The notes under the pieces were generated by a model. It was given only the letters and a program-made list of their open reading frames with translations. It ran no database searches and had not been told where the DNA came from. Source: Prochlorococcus sp. AG-463-P14 (GTDB taxonomy: Bacteria > Cyanobacteriota > Cyanobacteriia > PCC-6307 > Cyanobiaceae). Taken from it: a stretch of DNA of 39,022 nt. Both the position numbers and the translations under genes were made by a program. Within the stretch, counting starts at the first letter, position 1, and every line of letters begins with the position of its first letter. The stretch spans positions 1 through 39,022 of the forward strand of contig QCRX01000005.1 in NCBI GenBank assembly GCA_003209275.1. The letters run 5' to 3'. This document shows positions 1 to 9,729 of the stretch, one piece after another.

Positions 1-1022
1 AAGGAAATCCCTAAGATAATAGCAAAATTGTGCAGATTAGAGTTGATTAGTCCAAAAGGCAATATTGATAATGATATCCATGGTAATGAAAACATCAAGA
101 AAACCAAAAAAGATGCACCAAGTGATTTGAAAATATTTCTATTTAGTCCTAAAAACCAATTTTTTGTCCATCCTTCCCATAAAGAAGGAAAATCCTTATA
201 CATCCCTAATAAGACTGAATCTAAACCCAAAAGAAATCGCAACTTATATCCTGATGATTTGATTCTAAATGCTAAAGCTAAATCCTCAACTACTTCACCT
301 GAGATAGCTTTATGACCACCAATTGACTCGTATGCTGATCTGCGAAAGAGCATGAATGGTCCAGCTGCAAAAGCAATCGATTTAGATGGATTGTTTGCAT
401 CTTCGATAGGGAATCCCAATGCCAATAAAGTTGCCATTATTGGCTGCACCATCCATTCTGCCAGACAACTACATGTAATTCTTGGAGCAAGGCTGAGTAA
501 ATCTGCCTTTTCAAGAATAGCTTGTCTCAATGATCTTCTTAAAGCATTCTCTTTAAGCCGAACATCAGCATCTAAGAATAAAACCCATTCACTGTGAACT
601 CTTTCCATTGCATATGCACATGCCCAATTCTTCCCAACCCATTTCTGATTTTTAGGCCTCTTACCTGAATTTAAGATTTCATAAGGAATAGAATTAACAT
701 TTAACCTTTCTGAAGCATTAATTGCTTTTGAAAAAGTTAAATCAGAACTATCATCATCTACAATAATAATCTTAACTTCTTTACAGGGAGTTAGATTGTT
801 AAAAATACTGAATAAGCATTCTTCAATATTTAACTCTTCATTATATGCTGGCAAAACTATTGTCAAAGAAGTGTTAGGTATTTGATAGTCAATATCAAAT
901 ATTTCTTCAAGCTTCGGAGGTGATCTAAATACATTTATAAGTAAACTTAGCAATACTAATAAGCCTAATGATGAGATACATCCTGATGCAGTTAATGTAT
1001 AAAAAAGCAATGCTACTGTCAT
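1..1022 (-). CDS. family 2 glycosyltransferase, membrane-anchored, 3' end beyond window
   Basis: Open minus-strand frame of at least 340 codons, starting with ATG at 1022 and still open at the window edge, so the C-terminus is missing. The first 30 or so residues form a membrane segment. The GT-A domain follows: a TIVLPAYNEE strand near residue 54, the nucleotide-sugar motif VDDDSSD at 88-94, a metal-binding DAD at 151-153, then GGHKAISGEVVEDLAL and a GWTKNWFLGL segment before further hydrophobic stretches. This order is typical of membrane GT2 enzymes of the kind found in hopanoid, carotenoid or lipid glycosylation. The acceptor cannot be named. It lies 48 nt downstream of the ferredoxin gene on the same strand and may be the last gene of the cobQ run. 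Confidence 0.88.
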   Translation of the reverse strand, partial: MTVALLFYTLTASGCISSLGLLVLLSLLINVFRSPPKLEEIFDIDYQIPNTSLTIVLPAYNEELNIEECLFSIFNNLTPCKEVKIIIVDDDSSDLTFSKAINASERLNVNSIPYEILNSGKRPKNQKWVGKNWACAYAMERVHSEWVLFLDADVRLKENALRRSLRQAILEKADLLSLAPRITCSCLAEWMVQPIMATLLALGFPIEDANNPSKSIAFAAGPFMLFRRSAYESIGGHKAISGEVVEDLALAFRIKSSGYKLRFLLGLDSVLLGMYKDFPSLWEGWTKNWFLGLNRNIFKSLGASFLVFLMFSLPWISLSILPFGLINSNLHNFAIILGIS

Positions 1023-1070
1023 CGTACTAAATATGACCTAGGATTACTAAGTTCTATTAAAGGCATATAT

Positions 1071-1316
1071 TCACCAATAAGGATCTTGTGCAAATTCGAC
1101 CTTAAGATTACCTTGCTTTTTATTAGGAATACTATTTATACAAGCTCTTAGTATCTTCCCATCAACCTCTATTTCACAGGCTCCACAACTACCTGTTAAG
1201 CATCCTGTGGGGATAGCAACCCCCGCCTCCTTAGCCATTAACAACCAATCTGAACCTTCTTCAGCACATGTATATGTACCATTTGGCCATTCAATACCAA
1301 CCTTATATTTATTCAT
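1071..1316 (-). CDS. small 2Fe-2S ferredoxin
   Basis: An 81-residue 2Fe-2S protein, expected to be a soluble electron carrier. The cluster ligands are C39, C44, C47 and C59, i.e. C-X4-C-X2-C-X11-C, inside [17 protein letters not shown] plant-type photosynthetic ferredoxin has its fourth cysteine about 29 residues after the third. Spacing of about 11 is that of SdhB and the xanthine dehydrogenase iron-sulfur domain, so this is not PetF. The ATG overlaps the cobQ stop as ATGA, which predicts translational coupling. Its redox partner is unknown. Its place after cobQ might suggest a reductive step near corrinoid metabolism, but that is only inference from position. Confidence 0.85.
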   Translation of the reverse strand: MNKYKVGIEWPNGTYTCAEEGSDWLLMAKEAGVAIPTGCLTGSCGACEIEVDGKILRACINSIPNKKQGNLKVEFAQDPYW

Positions 1317-2830
1317 TCTTCAATCAAAGGGTTTAAGTCAACATATTCTTCCAAGGAATCTGCTAATAAATCTATCAAAGCATTTCTTTTCTCGGAGTGA
1401 TTAGGTTCATTTGTCGAGAGTTCTGGTAATGCTTTCTGTTTACGTAGATCATTAATCCACTTTCTTCTCCAATAACCATTATCAAAGATTCCATGTAAAT
1501 AAGTACCTATGATTTTACCTGAGCCATAGGAGTTAAGAATCCATCCAAGATCAGGTTGCTCAAAAAGCTGTTTTATTTTCTTATTATTATCTATTAAAAT
1601 ACTTTTTCCGTGATGAATTTCAAACCCAACAACCGAGACTTTCTCAGGCCAATTGATTCTCAACTGACTTTGAATTACTGATTTACTTTCAGCAAAGTTT
1701 GTATGAATTGGTAATAGATCTAACCCAAGAGAAGCTTTTTTTGAATTTTCAGAAACTAGACCTTCAATTGCATAAGGGTCATTTAGACTTCTCCCAAGCA
1801 TTTGCAGTCCTCCACATATACCAAAAATATTTCCACCTTTTTTAGCATAAACCTTTATTTGTTGACTTAAACCACTATTATTTAATTTTTCCAAATCAAT
1901 AAGTGTTTGTTTACTCCCTGGGATAATTAACGCGTCTGGTTCACCAAGATTTTGCCCAGGTTCGATCCATATTAATTTGACAGTAGGTTCAGCCTCTAAT
2001 GGATCAAGATCTGAAAAGTTACTTATTGATGGAAGTTTAAGAACAGCTATTTCTATTTCAGAGTTAGCTTTGACAGCTTTTCTTTCAAGTAGATCAAGGG
2101 AATCTTCAGGAGGAAAGACTTCTTTCAAGAATGGCATAACTCCTAAAACAGGAATTCCTGTTTCTTCCTCAAGCCAACGCTTACCACTATCAAAAAGCTC
2201 ACGACTGCCTCTAAATCGATTAATCAATAATCCTTTAATTAAAGGTCTTTCAGTTGGAGTAAGTAATGCCAGAGTTCCCACGATCTGAGCAAAAACGCCC
2301 CCTCGTTCAATATCTGCAACTAGAAGGCACCGAGCATTCAAGAAGCGCGCCAATCGCAAATTAGTTAAATCTCTATGTTGCAAATTCACTTCAACTGGAC
2401 TACCAGCCCCCTCAAGAACTAATCGACCTAAATCATTTGAATCCTGTAATTCTTTTAATCCTTTACGAATCGCAATCCAACCAGGTTTAAACCAATTTTT
2501 GTAATAAGTCTGTGCTGATGCAATGCCCACACTTTGCCCGAGATGGATAACCTCACTTGTACTGTCTCCTTTAGGTTTGAGCAAAATAGGGTTCATTGCA
2601 CATTTAGGTTCTAATCCTGATGCCCATGCCTGAAGCGCTTGGGAATAAGCCATCTCACCTCCACTTTCATCAACCCAGGCGTTATTACTCATGTTTTGCC
2701 CCTTAAAGGGCAAAGGTGCTTCACCTCGTCGAAGAAGCACTCTGCATATTGCCGCTGCCATCAATGATTTTCCTACTCCGCTTGATGTCCCAAGCACCAT
2801 CAAAGGAGGATAGGAAGAGATTTTATTCAT
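1313..2830 (-). CDS. cobQ: cobyric acid synthase (glutamine-hydrolysing)
   Basis: CobQ amidates four carboxylate side chains of adenosylcobyrinic acid a,c-diamide, using glutamine and ATP, late in cobalamin (here presumably pseudocobalamin) synthesis. The N-terminal dethiobiotin-synthetase-like ATPase domain shows GTSSGVGKS and [11 protein letters not shown]. The C-terminal class I glutamine amidotransferase domain has its cysteine nucleophile in [10 protein letters not shown] and its histidine in [10 protein letters not shown], with GFEIHHGKS between. The frame is open from 2857, but the start at 2830 is preferred: this ATG forms an ATGA overlap with the stop of the upstream gene and gives [17 protein letters not shown], a natural CobQ N-terminus (505 residues). 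The stop overlaps the ferredoxin start in the same way. Confidence 0.95.
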   Translation of the reverse strand: MNKISSYPPLMVLGTSSGVGKSLMAAAICRVLLRRGEAPLPFKGQNMSNNAWVDESGGEMAYSQALQAWASGLEPKCAMNPILLKPKGDSTSEVIHLGQSVGIASAQTYYKNWFKPGWIAIRKGLKELQDSNDLGRLVLEGAGSPVEVNLQHRDLTNLRLARFLNARCLLVADIERGGVFAQIVGTLALLTPTERPLIKGLLINRFRGSRELFDSGKRWLEEETGIPVLGVMPFLKEVFPPEDSLDLLERKAVKANSEIEIAVLKLPSISNFSDLDPLEAEPTVKLIWIEPGQNLGEPDALIIPGSKQTLIDLEKLNNSGLSQQIKVYAKKGGNIFGICGGLQMLGRSLNDPYAIEGLVSENSKKASLGLDLLPIHTNFAESKSVIQSQLRINWPEKVSVVGFEIHHGKSILIDNNKKIKQLFEQPDLGWILNSYGSGKIIGTYLHGIFDNGYWRRKWINDLRKQKALPELSTNEPNHSEKRNALIDLLADSLEEYVDLNPLIEE

Positions 2831-3201
2831 CGCAAAGGCCAGTTGCGATATATCCAATGTATCAATTTCCCTAAAAAATTAGCTTGTTGTAATGGCATCC
2901 CTGAATTCATTTCAATTATCTGACGACCTAAAGGCGTCAAGCGAACACGAGAAGTTAAGCCTTGACCATCGACTTCTCTTCTCAAAATTCCTATGTTAAT
3001 TAACCATCTAAATGCAGCTTCTACTTCATTCTCATTATTGAACCAACTAGCAATATTAAAGGAATATTCGCTCCCTTTCTCAAAAACCGTTTCAGCATCA
3101 AGACCTTGGACTCCGACATCAGAATAAAATTTTTGATTAAAAGGAAGGCATCGCAAAACAAACCTTGCTCTTTTTCTACTCCTCTTATCAATAGATTCCA
3201 T
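2827..3201 (-). CDS. conserved cyanobacterial hypothetical protein, winged-helix-like (possibly Npun_F0494 family)
   Basis: A 124-residue soluble protein with no signal peptide or membrane segment. The N-terminus is basic ([15 protein letters not shown]). The middle, [31 protein letters not shown], reads like a helix followed by a two-stranded wing ending in TPLGRQ, as in many small winged-helix proteins. It resembles what I recall of the cyanobacterial Npun_F0494 family, but that name is from memory and unchecked. It is first in the minus-strand run and its stop overlaps the cobQ start. It diverges from maf across 76 nt, which should hold both promoters. DNA binding is inferred from predicted fold only. 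Confidence 0.8.
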   Translation of the reverse strand: MESIDKRSRKRARFVLRCLPFNQKFYSDVGVQGLDAETVFEKGSEYSFNIASWFNNENEVEAAFRWLINIGILRREVDGQGLTSRVRLTPLGRQIIEMNSGMPLQQANFLGKLIHWIYRNWPLR

Positions 3202-3277
3202 TTCACCTAATCGCAGAAAGTTGCAAGATTGAGCACAACTGGCAGCCTAAGAAGATCTTTGTAAGCTCTGTGACTTT

Positions 3278-3889
3278 GTGCTTATTCTTGCCTCTGGATC
3301 TGAAGCACGCCGTCGATTACTAATCCAAGCGGGCATTCTTCACAAGATCATCCCGAGTGGTTTAGATGAATCCAAGTTTCAAGAGCAGAACCCCAAAAAA
3401 CTGGTTCAGAGTTTGGCACATGCTAAGGCTATGGCTACTCTGTCAAAATTGGTATCTAAACAAATAAAAGATTTAAGTCCTAACCAAATAACATCCATTC
3501 TTGGTTGCGATTCAGTTTTCGAATTTCAAGGGGAAATATTTGGCAAGCCAAAAGATGCAAAAGAGGCCTTAGAACGCTTAAAAAGAATGTCTTCAAAATC
3601 TGGATGGATAACTACAGGCCACGCCTTATTAGAAAATGTTTCGTCATCTGAAAGTAATCAAATTAATTTTAACTGCAAAGCCACAGCTGTAATTACAACA
3701 GAGGTCAAGTTTTGCAAGTTATCTCAAGCTGAAATCGAGGCCTATGTCAGCACTCAGGAGCCTCTCGATTGCGCTGGTGGATTTGCCTTAGAAGGCAAAG
3801 GAGGAATGCTTATTTCAAGCATAAATGGATGTTTTAGTAATGTTATAGGCCTCAGTCTTCCCTGGTTAAGAGAACAACTTTCTCTTTAA
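3278..3889 (+). CDS. maf: Maf/YceF-family nucleotide pyrophosphatase
   Basis: A 203-residue Maf protein. The family hydrolyses non-canonical or modified nucleoside triphosphates to monophosphates and was first described as a septum-formation inhibitor. The signature N-terminus ASGSEARRRLL follows the first strand, the acidic catalytic residue sits in ILGCDSV, and FGKPKDAKEALERLKRMS matches the conserved substrate-binding helix. The C-terminal DCAGGFALEGKGG is the usual family motif. The start is GTG at 3278, since the signature begins at residue 2 and no better upstream start is in frame. The gene ends about 80 nt before a strong bidirectional terminator shared with psbC. Confidence 0.93.
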   Translation: MLILASGSEARRRLLIQAGILHKIIPSGLDESKFQEQNPKKLVQSLAHAKAMATLSKLVSKQIKDLSPNQITSILGCDSVFEFQGEIFGKPKDAKEALERLKRMSSKSGWITTGHALLENVSSSESNQINFNCKATAVITTEVKFCKLSQAEIEAYVSTQEPLDCAGGFALEGKGGMLISSINGCFSNVIGLSLPWLREQLSL

Positions 3890-3970
3890 GCCACTAAAGG
3901 ACTTGATGTGTTCAATCAAATCTAAAGAATCTCTTGAAAACTTTAATCTATAGAAATGGATTATCGAAAT

Positions 3971-4024
3971 CTTCTAATTAAAAAAGCCCTCGCTAAAAAG
4001 CGAAGGCTTTTTTTTAATTAGAAG
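3971..4024. terminator. bidirectional terminator between maf and psbC
   Basis: A long inverted repeat built on GCC-TCGCT / AGCGA-GGC with an AAAA loop at about 3994-3998. It is flanked by an A-run on the left, a T-run on the right and outer arms cttctaatta / taattagaag. Read on either strand the stem is followed by at least six T residues, so it can end both maf (plus) and psbD-psbC (minus). The outer arms make the whole 54-nt element nearly self-complementary. Confidence 0.9.
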
Positions 4025-4045
4025 ATAGGACTCAAAAATTTAGAG

Positions 4046-5428
4046 TCAATCCAAATCAGGCATTGCATATACTGGTTCTTTTTTCCTATCGATGCCCTTT
4101 TCAAAGCCCGCTGCTGCTGCACGGGCTCTGCCTGCATGCCATAAATGGCCAATGAAGGTAAACCATCCAAGGAAGAAATGAGCTGATGCAAGCCATTGGC
4201 GGAGGTTAACGAAGTTAACAGCGTTTGGCTCTGTAATGATTCCACCAACAGAGTTGATCGAAGCATTAGGAGCATGAGTCATATACTCAGCAGCTCGACG
4301 AACTTGCCAAGGCTGAATATCATTTTGAATCTTTTCAAGACTCAATCCATTTGGTCCTCGTAAAGGCTCAAGCCAAGGACCACGGAAATCCCAGAAACGC
4401 ATTGTTTCTCCACCAAAGATGATTTCACCCGTAGGTGAACGCATCAAATACTTACCTAGACCTGTAGGGCCCATGGTTGAACCAACCTCAGCACCAATTC
4501 GTTGGTCACGAACTAGGAACGTAAAGCTCTGAGCCTGTGAGGCCTCAGCATTAGTAGGGCCATAAAACTCAGAAGGATATGCAGTGTTGTTGAACCAGAC
4601 AAAAGTTGAAGCATAAAAGCTTGCAACACAAAGTCCGCCTAGTGCATAAGAAAGCAAAGCCTCTCCATTCCAAATGAAGGCTCTTTGAGCCCAACCAAAT
4701 GGCTTGGTTTGCATATGGAAATGACCACCTAAAAGCTGGAGAATTGCGAGGTAGTAATGCCCACCAACAATGTCTTCCATGGAGTTAACTCCAACCAAAG
4801 AACCTCCACCACCCCAAGGTGTTTGGAAGAGGTAACCCAAAATAACTTTTGGATCCATAGTTGGATTAATTAGACGAACTTCCCCTCCACCTGGAGCCCA
4901 GGTGTCATAAGCACCTCCAAGAAACTGCCAGTTAATTGCGAAACAGAGAGAGCCAAAACCAAGAACACATAGATGACGTCCAAGGATTGTGGTCATCTGG
5001 TTCTTATCTCGCCAATCTGTCGAGAAGAAGGGGAAAGCCTCTTCTAATTTTTCAGGGCCGGCTAGTGAGTGCCATACACCGCCAAAGCCTAGAACTGCTG
5101 AGGCGACTAGGTGCACAACACCTGCAGCAAAGAATGGATAGATGTCTGTAACTTCGCCTCCAGGCCCTATCCCATAACCAAACATGGCTACGTGAGGGAT
5201 GCAAATAAGGCCTTGCTCCCACATTGGTTTGTCAAAAGTGAAATGACTAACCTCATACAGAAGCATTGCTCCTGCCCAGAAGACCATTAAGCCAGCATGG
5301 GCAATATGCGCACCAAGAAGTTTCCCAGAGAGGTTTATAAGCCTTGCATTACCTGCATACCAGGTGTAGCCAGACTCCTCAAGGCTTTGTCCAGGGGCTT
5401 TAAGTAGGTTATTAAAGGGCGTTTCCAC
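4046..5428 (-). CDS. psbC: photosystem II CP43 chlorophyll-binding protein
   Basis: CP43 is the inner antenna protein of the photosystem II core and a ligand donor to the manganese cluster. The frame is open from 5506, but the accepted cyanobacterial start is the GTG at 5428 ([13 protein letters not shown]), giving 460 residues, the normal CP43 length. A strong GAGGAGGT lies 8 nt upstream, inside psbD. Six membrane helices alternate with loops. The large lumenal loop contains [14 protein letters not shown], whose Glu and Arg correspond to E354 and R357 at the oxygen-evolving site. Paired histidines such as IAHAG, HFHMQT and GHLWHAG are chlorophyll ligands. It overlaps psbD by 17 nt, so the two are co-transcribed and probably translationally coupled. 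Confidence 0.98.
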   Translation of the reverse strand: METPFNNLLKAPGQSLEESGYTWYAGNARLINLSGKLLGAHIAHAGLMVFWAGAMLLYEVSHFTFDKPMWEQGLICIPHVAMFGYGIGPGGEVTDIYPFFAAGVVHLVASAVLGFGGVWHSLAGPEKLEEAFPFFSTDWRDKNQMTTILGRHLCVLGFGSLCFAINWQFLGGAYDTWAPGGGEVRLINPTMDPKVILGYLFQTPWGGGGSLVGVNSMEDIVGGHYYLAILQLLGGHFHMQTKPFGWAQRAFIWNGEALLSYALGGLCVASFYASTFVWFNNTAYPSEFYGPTNAEASQAQSFTFLVRDQRIGAEVGSTMGPTGLGKYLMRSPTGEIIFGGETMRFWDFRGPWLEPLRGPNGLSLEKIQNDIQPWQVRRAAEYMTHAPNASINSVGGIITEPNAVNFVNLRQWLASAHFFLGWFTFIGHLWHAGRARAAAAGFEKGIDRKKEPVYAMPDLD

Positions 5429-6485
5429 GGGGCAGTACCTCCTCAGGGAATACAAAGTTTTCGTGTGGCTGATCAGCAGATGCCATCCAGGCACGCATGC
5501 CCTCATTCAGAAGAATGTTCTTCGTGTAGAAGGTCTCGAACTCAGGATCTTCAGCAGCGCGAATCTCTTGACTAACGAAATCGTAAGCACGCAGGTTTAC
5601 TGCAAGACCAACGATTCCGATAGAAGGAGCCCACATACCCATTACAGGTACTAGCAACATAAAGAAGTGAAGGAATCTCTTATTTGAGAATGCAATACCA
5701 AAAATCTGACTCCAGAAACGGTTTGCAGTCACCATTGAATAAGTTTCTTCTTCCTGTGTTGGATCAAAGCCTCTAAAGGTTGTGCTTTGAGCGGCTCCGC
5801 CACCAGCAGGTGCATCTTCATAGAGGGTGTTCTGCACAGTCGCTCCGTGAATAGCACAAAGAAGTGCTCCACCGAGAATGCCTGCAACTCCCATCATGTG
5901 GAATGGATTAAGAGTCCAGTTGTGGAAGCCCTGAATAAAGAGAATGAAGCGGAAAATTGCTGCTACACCAAAAGATGGAGCAAAGAACCAACTGTGCTGT
6001 CCTAAGGGATAGATCAGGAAAACACTTAGGAAAACAGCAATTGGAGCAGAGAAAGCAAGAGCGTTATAAGGACGCAAAGCGAGGAGGCGAGCAATCTCAA
6101 ACTGACGCAACATGAAGCCAATCAAGGAAAACGTGCCGTGAAGAGCAACGAAGTTCCAGAGACCGCCTAATTGACACCAGCGAACGAAGTCACCTTGAGC
6201 CTCAGGGCCCCAAAGCAAAAGCAGGCTGTGACCCATGGCGTCGCCAGGAGTACTAACAGCAGCAGTAAGGAAATTTGCTCCTTCTAAATAGGAGCTGGCA
6301 ATACCGTGGGTATACCAAGAAGTAACAAAGGTGGTTCCAACGAACCAACCACCAATTGCCAGATAGGCAGTTGGGAAGAGAAGAAGGCCTGACCAGCCAA
6401 CAAAAACGAAGCGGTCGCGCCTAAGCCAGTCATCGAGAACGTCGAACCATCCTCGTTCCTGTGCGCGTCCAACAGCGATCGTCAT
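5412..6485 (-). CDS. psbD: photosystem II D2 protein
   Basis: D2 is one of the two reaction-centre polypeptides of photosystem II and, with D1, binds P680, pheophytin, QA and the non-haem iron. The start is the ATG at 6485 ([20 protein letters not shown]), the invariant D2 N-terminus; the frame stays open 15 codons further up without homology. Length is 357 residues, normal for the family. Redox tyrosine YD lies in LIYPLGQ. The histidines of GFHNW, NPFHMMG and AIHGATV keep the 8- and 17-residue spacing of H189, H197 and H214, and the iron ligand H268 is in RFLHFFML. The stop lies 17 nt inside psbC. The promoter must be in the 177-nt gap shared with divergent ycf4. Confidence 0.98.
   Translation of the reverse strand: MTIAVGRAQERGWFDVLDDWLRRDRFVFVGWSGLLLFPTAYLAIGGWFVGTTFVTSWYTHGIASSYLEGANFLTAAVSTPGDAMGHSLLLLWGPEAQGDFVRWCQLGGLWNFVALHGTFSLIGFMLRQFEIARLLALRPYNALAFSAPIAVFLSVFLIYPLGQHSWFFAPSFGVAAIFRFILFIQGFHNWTLNPFHMMGVAGILGGALLCAIHGATVQNTLYEDAPAGGGAAQSTTFRGFDPTQEEETYSMVTANRFWSQIFGIAFSNKRFLHFFMLLVPVMGMWAPSIGIVGLAVNLRAYDFVSQEIRAAEDPEFETFYTKNILLNEGMRAWMASADQPHENFVFPEEVLPRGNAL
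5437..5444 (-). promoter_or_regulatory. Shine-Dalgarno site for psbC inside psbD
   Basis: GAGGAGGT on the minus strand, 8 nt before the GTG start of psbC and inside the last codons of psbD. It is the strongest ribosome binding site seen in this window and decides in favour of the GTG start over the upstream ATG at 5506. Confidence 0.85.
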
Positions 6486-6662
6486 GGGAGAAACGGTGCT
6501 GAGCTTGGGGATACCGAGAGACTTTAACAATCTCTAAGGGATATTTGGTGAAAAAGTACCCAGACCTGAAACCCCTTGTATTGGTTATTGACTTCAAGCT
6601 TGCTTTGGATTTGTATTTGATTGCGGTTTTCAGGCCAAAATAAGCCTCTCCTATGACCTGTC
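6486..6662. promoter_or_regulatory. divergent psbD / ycf4 promoter region
   Basis: A 177-nt spacer between two photosynthesis genes transcribed away from each other, so both promoters must lie here. I cannot assign a convincing -35/-10 pair on either strand by eye, and I see no hairpin. Call rests on gene orientation only. Confidence 0.5.
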
Positions 6663-7238
6663 ATGTCAACTGATTTTCAAGATATTTCTTCCTCTCAGCA
6701 AGACTCTCAAATGCTTCTCCAGCAAAGGGTTCTTGGGTCAAGGAAAGCCTCAAATTTCATTGTGGGGTCGATGGTTACGATCGGAGGCATTGGGTTCTTA
6801 TTGGCTTCTATCTCAAGCTATTTAGGTAAAGACTTCTTACCTCTAGGCCATCCTGCAAGCCTAATTTTTGTTCCACAAGGTTTGCTCATGGGCCTTTATG
6901 GAATTGCAGCTTTCTTATTAGCTATCTATTTATGGACTTTAATTGCAATAAATTTTGGGGCAGGAAGCAATTCTTTCAATAAAAAGTCAGGTCTTTTTTC
7001 TATAACTAGAAGAGGCCTGTTCAAAGAAATCAAACTGGAACTTCCACTAACAGATGTCAAAGCAGTCAAACTAGAAGTTAGAGAAGGCTTAAATCCTCTG
7101 AGAAGGATCTCTTTGCGAGTTCAAGGCCGTAGAGATATTCCTCTAAGTGGTGTAGGACAGCCTCGACCACTTATTGATCTAGAACAAGAAAGTGCTGAAC
7201 TAGCACGATTTCTAGGGGTTTCTTTAGAGGGAATTTAA
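6663..7238 (+). CDS. ycf4: photosystem I assembly protein Ycf4
   Basis: Ycf4 is a thylakoid membrane scaffold that helps assemble photosystem I. The 191-residue length and domain order fit the family: a short polar N-terminus ([13 protein letters not shown]), two adjacent membrane helices at roughly residues 30-55 and 70-95, and a soluble basic C-terminal domain with [12 protein letters not shown] and the GLNPRR-type stretch [20 protein letters not shown]. The TAA stop shares one base with the next gene's ATG (TAATG), so the pair is an operon. It diverges from psbD, which keeps PSI assembly and PSII core genes side by side. Confidence 0.95.
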   Translation: MSTDFQDISSSQQDSQMLLQQRVLGSRKASNFIVGSMVTIGGIGFLLASISSYLGKDFLPLGHPASLIFVPQGLLMGLYGIAAFLLAIYLWTLIAINFGAGSNSFNKKSGLFSITRRGLFKEIKLELPLTDVKAVKLEVREGLNPLRRISLRVQGRRDIPLSGVGQPRPLIDLEQESAELARFLGVSLEGI

Positions 7239-7945
7239 TGGTGACATATAAAAAAAATGTACTTCTAAAAAATTGGACTAATTTATTATTAGTTTTTATT
7301 CTATTTTTTCCACTATTAACCAGTTGTGGAAATAGAAAATCAACATCACTCAATTCAACTTGTGTTACTGATACACAACCTTGTCTAGAAGGTCAGGCGA
7401 TTATAGAACTTACTACGGTTAGAGGTTCAATAAAAATCAAAATAGATGGTGAGTCTGCCCCTATCACTGCAGGTAATTTTCTAGATCTTGTAACAAGGGG
7501 TATTTATAACAAAGTTGTTTTTCATAGAGTAATAAATTCTCCAGTGCCCTTTGTAGTGCAGGCGGGAGACCCTTCTACTAAAAGTCCAAATACTCCTAAA
7601 AGTAGTTACGGAACAGGAAGTTTTATAGATCCACAAACTGGGCAAACAAGATTTATTCCACTTGAAATAAAATTAAAGAAAGAAGCTAAGCCTTTTTACA
7701 ATAAACTAATTACAAATCCAACTGACATAGCACAGATTCAACTCATTCATAAAACAGGATCTGTAGCAATGGCCAGATCACAAGGATTAGCTTCTGCAAG
7801 TTCGCAGTTCTATATTGCCTTAAAGTCATTGCCTGAATTAGATGGAAGATATGCAGTCTTTGGAGAAGTAATAGATGGCATGGATGTCGTCAGACGAATA
7901 CAACAAGGTGACTCAATTATCAAAGCAACTGTTATAAAGAAATAA
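7238..7945 (+). CDS. cyclophilin-type peptidyl-prolyl isomerase, lipoprotein
   Basis: A 235-residue cyclophilin-like peptidyl-prolyl cis-trans isomerase. The N-terminus has lysines, a hydrophobic stretch and a lipobox LLTSC with Cys30, so it is predicted to be a lipid-anchored protein outside the cytoplasmic membrane or in the thylakoid lumen. The cyclophilin domain starts near residue 50 (ITAGNFLDLVTRGIYNKVVFHRVI), continues with FVVQAGDP and closes with GSVAMARSQGLASASSQFYI and DGRYAVFGEVIDGMDVV. Some residues between FVVQAGDP and GSVAMAR look longer than in minimal cyclophilins. Translational coupling to ycf4 suggests a folding helper for thylakoid proteins, but that is inferred from position. 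Confidence 0.92.
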   Translation: MVTYKKNVLLKNWTNLLLVFILFFPLLTSCGNRKSTSLNSTCVTDTQPCLEGQAIIELTTVRGSIKIKIDGESAPITAGNFLDLVTRGIYNKVVFHRVINSPVPFVVQAGDPSTKSPNTPKSSYGTGSFIDPQTGQTRFIPLEIKLKKEAKPFYNKLITNPTDIAQIQLIHKTGSVAMARSQGLASASSQFYIALKSLPELDGRYAVFGEVIDGMDVVRRIQQGDSIIKATVIKK

Positions 7946-7962
7946 CATTTCATTTCCCTTCC

Positions 7963-8493
7963 TCAAGCTGGAAACTTTCCCCCTCCAGAGGAAGCTTTCA
8001 ACATTTCAGTATTAACTCCTGAGGCTCTTTCAAGTGCAACTTTGCCAGTTCGTGCTATTTCCAAAATTCCATAAGGATTTAACAATTTCTCAAGTGCGAC
8101 CAACTTTCCTGGATCTCCGACAACTTCAAGAGTGAGGGCTTCATCAGCCAAATCAACCACCTTTGCTCTAAAAACCTGAACCAAATCCAAGATCACACTT
8201 CTCTGCGCTGCAGGTGCAGAAACTTTTAAGAGCATCAACTCTCTCTCAACAGCTGGTCTTCGAGTGAGATTTAAAACCTGCAAAACGTTTACCAATTTAT
8301 CTAACTGCTTAGTCATTTGCTGAAGAGTGTGATCATCCCCTTCAACAACCATTGTGAGTCTTGATTGGCCTTCGCCCTCTGCAGGACCTACAGCCAAGCT
8401 GTCAATATTGAAACCTCGTCGCGCAAAAAGTCCTGCAATCCTGCTTAGAGCTCCGGATTCATCTTCAACCAATACCGAAAGAGTGTGTTTCAT
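7963..8493 (-). CDS. ilvH: acetolactate synthase small (regulatory) subunit
   Basis: Regulatory subunit of acetohydroxyacid synthase, the first common enzyme of valine, leucine and isoleucine synthesis. It activates the large subunit and mediates valine feedback inhibition. The N-terminal ACT domain is plain: [36 protein letters not shown], then [11 protein letters not shown]. The C-terminal domain carries [11 protein letters not shown] and GKVALER. The 176-residue length is normal. It lies 5 nt downstream of the alpha/beta hydrolase on the same strand and ends 17 nt from the convergent cyclophilin gene. No terminator hairpin is visible in that gap. Confidence 0.96.
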   Translation of the reverse strand: MKHTLSVLVEDESGALSRIAGLFARRGFNIDSLAVGPAEGEGQSRLTMVVEGDDHTLQQMTKQLDKLVNVLQVLNLTRRPAVERELMLLKVSAPAAQRSVILDLVQVFRAKVVDLADEALTLEVVGDPGKLVALEKLLNPYGILEIARTGKVALERASGVNTEMLKASSGGGKFPA

Positions 8494-8498
8494 GCCTG

Positions 8499-9482
8499 CT
8501 ATCCGTTGCTTCCTAAATTAAGTTCCAACCAATTCAATACATGTTTATTGAATTCTTGAGGAGATTCATCATGGGGACAATGACCTGTGTTTTCAATCAC
8601 TAACAAATCAATCCATTGATATTGCTCGGCAATTTTTTTCCCAAGGAACAATGGAACCAACTTATCTTCACGACCCCATATTAAAAGCATTCGTGATCGA
8701 TAGTTTCTATTAGTTAACCTCTGGAGTAGGTCAGGCGCTGTTACCTCCAAAGGCCTAACAGACATACCTATACACATTGATCGCAAAGCTCTTGGGGCCG
8801 TAGACCTTCTGGCAGGTTGAGCAACAATTGCATGAAGTTCAACATCGTCCTTAATTGAAGAATGATATGCAGCCTGGAGAGCAAACTTAATTAGCCGAGT
8901 ACGTGCAATCAATGGCACCAAAAGCTCCAAAGGAATTAAATAACAAAAAATATTCACCAAATAATTCCTGATCCTTATAAGAATCTTTGATTTTGATTTT
9001 GAAATTGAGATTGGCTGCATCAGAGCAGGATCGGGCAACGGAGCTGCAATAACTGCTGCAACCAAATCTGGTCGAAAAGCAATAGTTGTCAGTGCTACCA
9101 AGCTTCCCAGGGAATTTCCTATCAGGACTGTCTTTTCATCCTTCTCACATTGAACAACCTCTTCAATGAACGAAGTCAATTGCTTGGACCAGAAATAATT
9201 ATCTAATTTTCTATATTTAAAAGAACCAGGCTGATCAGATTCCCCAAAACCTATTAAATCAATTCCATATACTCGGAACCCATGCTCTACGAAAAAATCA
9301 GCGTTTTTTCGCCAGTGTGCGCTGCTTGCTCCAAAACCATGAATCAGAATAAGCGGAGGATTCTTGACATTTCCTAAAAACCTCCACTTACAGCGAAGGT
9401 CTTCCCAGAACCAAAAACGAGATTCTCCCCATCCAGAACTATTCAAGTTAATGAAATCCAAATTGTGGATCCTTTTAATCAT
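8499..9482 (-). CDS. alpha/beta-fold hydrolase
   Basis: A 327-residue alpha/beta hydrolase of the broad family that includes haloperoxidase- and lipase-like enzymes. The oxyanion region is [17 protein letters not shown] (near residue 45), the nucleophile elbow is GNSLGS with Ser as nucleophile, the acid lies in WGREDKLVP and the catalytic His in [14 protein letters not shown], so the triad is complete. A lid-like insertion with a hydrophobic stretch ([19 protein letters not shown]) may touch membrane. Such genes are common in cyanobacteria and some act on chlorophyll or lipid esters. The substrate cannot be read from the sequence. It probably forms a two-gene operon with ilvH, without an obvious functional link. 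Confidence 0.88.
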   Translation of the reverse strand: MIKRIHNLDFINLNSSGWGESRFWFWEDLRCKWRFLGNVKNPPLILIHGFGASSAHWRKNADFFVEHGFRVYGIDLIGFGESDQPGSFKYRKLDNYFWSKQLTSFIEEVVQCEKDEKTVLIGNSLGSLVALTTIAFRPDLVAAVIAAPLPDPALMQPISISKSKSKILIRIRNYLVNIFCYLIPLELLVPLIARTRLIKFALQAAYHSSIKDDVELHAIVAQPARRSTAPRALRSMCIGMSVRPLEVTAPDLLQRLTNRNYRSRMLLIWGREDKLVPLFLGKKIAEQYQWIDLLVIENTGHCPHDESPQEFNKHVLNWLELNLGSNG

Positions 9483-9589
9483 GAAGGATCAACTTCCTAA
9501 GCAATGCTCCCTTTACAGAGCTATTAAGGATATGCAAAAACTAGGCCTTGAAAAGGCTTTAATAGGCTAACTACTTAGAAATCACCAAA

Positions 9590-9688
9590 ATGGCTTCAGA
9601 GATTTTCGGAACTGCTGCAATCTTCTGGGTCCTAATCCCACTAGGACTAGCTGGTGGCGCTCTTCTTCTCAGACTTCAAGGTGACTGA
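9590..9688 (+). CDS. petM: cytochrome b6f complex subunit PetM
   Basis: A 32-residue single-helix protein, [12 protein letters not shown] followed by [20 protein letters not shown]. It matches PetM, the small subunit VII of cytochrome b6f, in length, in having one membrane helix and in the C-terminal LQGD/LQGS ending. It stabilises the complex that carries electrons from plastoquinol to plastocyanin. The gene sits alone between the divergent hydrolase gene and ycf39, with about 107 nt upstream for a promoter. Confidence 0.88.
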   Translation: MASEIFGTAAIFWVLIPLGLAGGALLLRLQGD

Positions 9689-9729
9689 TCCACATTCTTT
9701 AATTCTTCGACTTAGGCTCCTCGATTGAA

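Noticed and set aside
28-597. Open plus-strand frames at 28-315 and 352-597
   Set aside because: They lie opposite a continuous minus-strand GT2 gene with clear motifs; their peptides have no recognisable features.
2831-2857. Nine-codon longer N-terminus of CobQ
   Set aside because: It would overlap the upstream gene by 31 nt, while the ATG at 2830 makes the same ATGA overlap as the next junction and gives the family N-terminus.
5429-5506. Extended N-terminus of CP43 from 5506
   Set aside because: It runs inside psbD with no CP43 homology; the GTG at 5428 has a strong ribosome binding site and gives the normal length.
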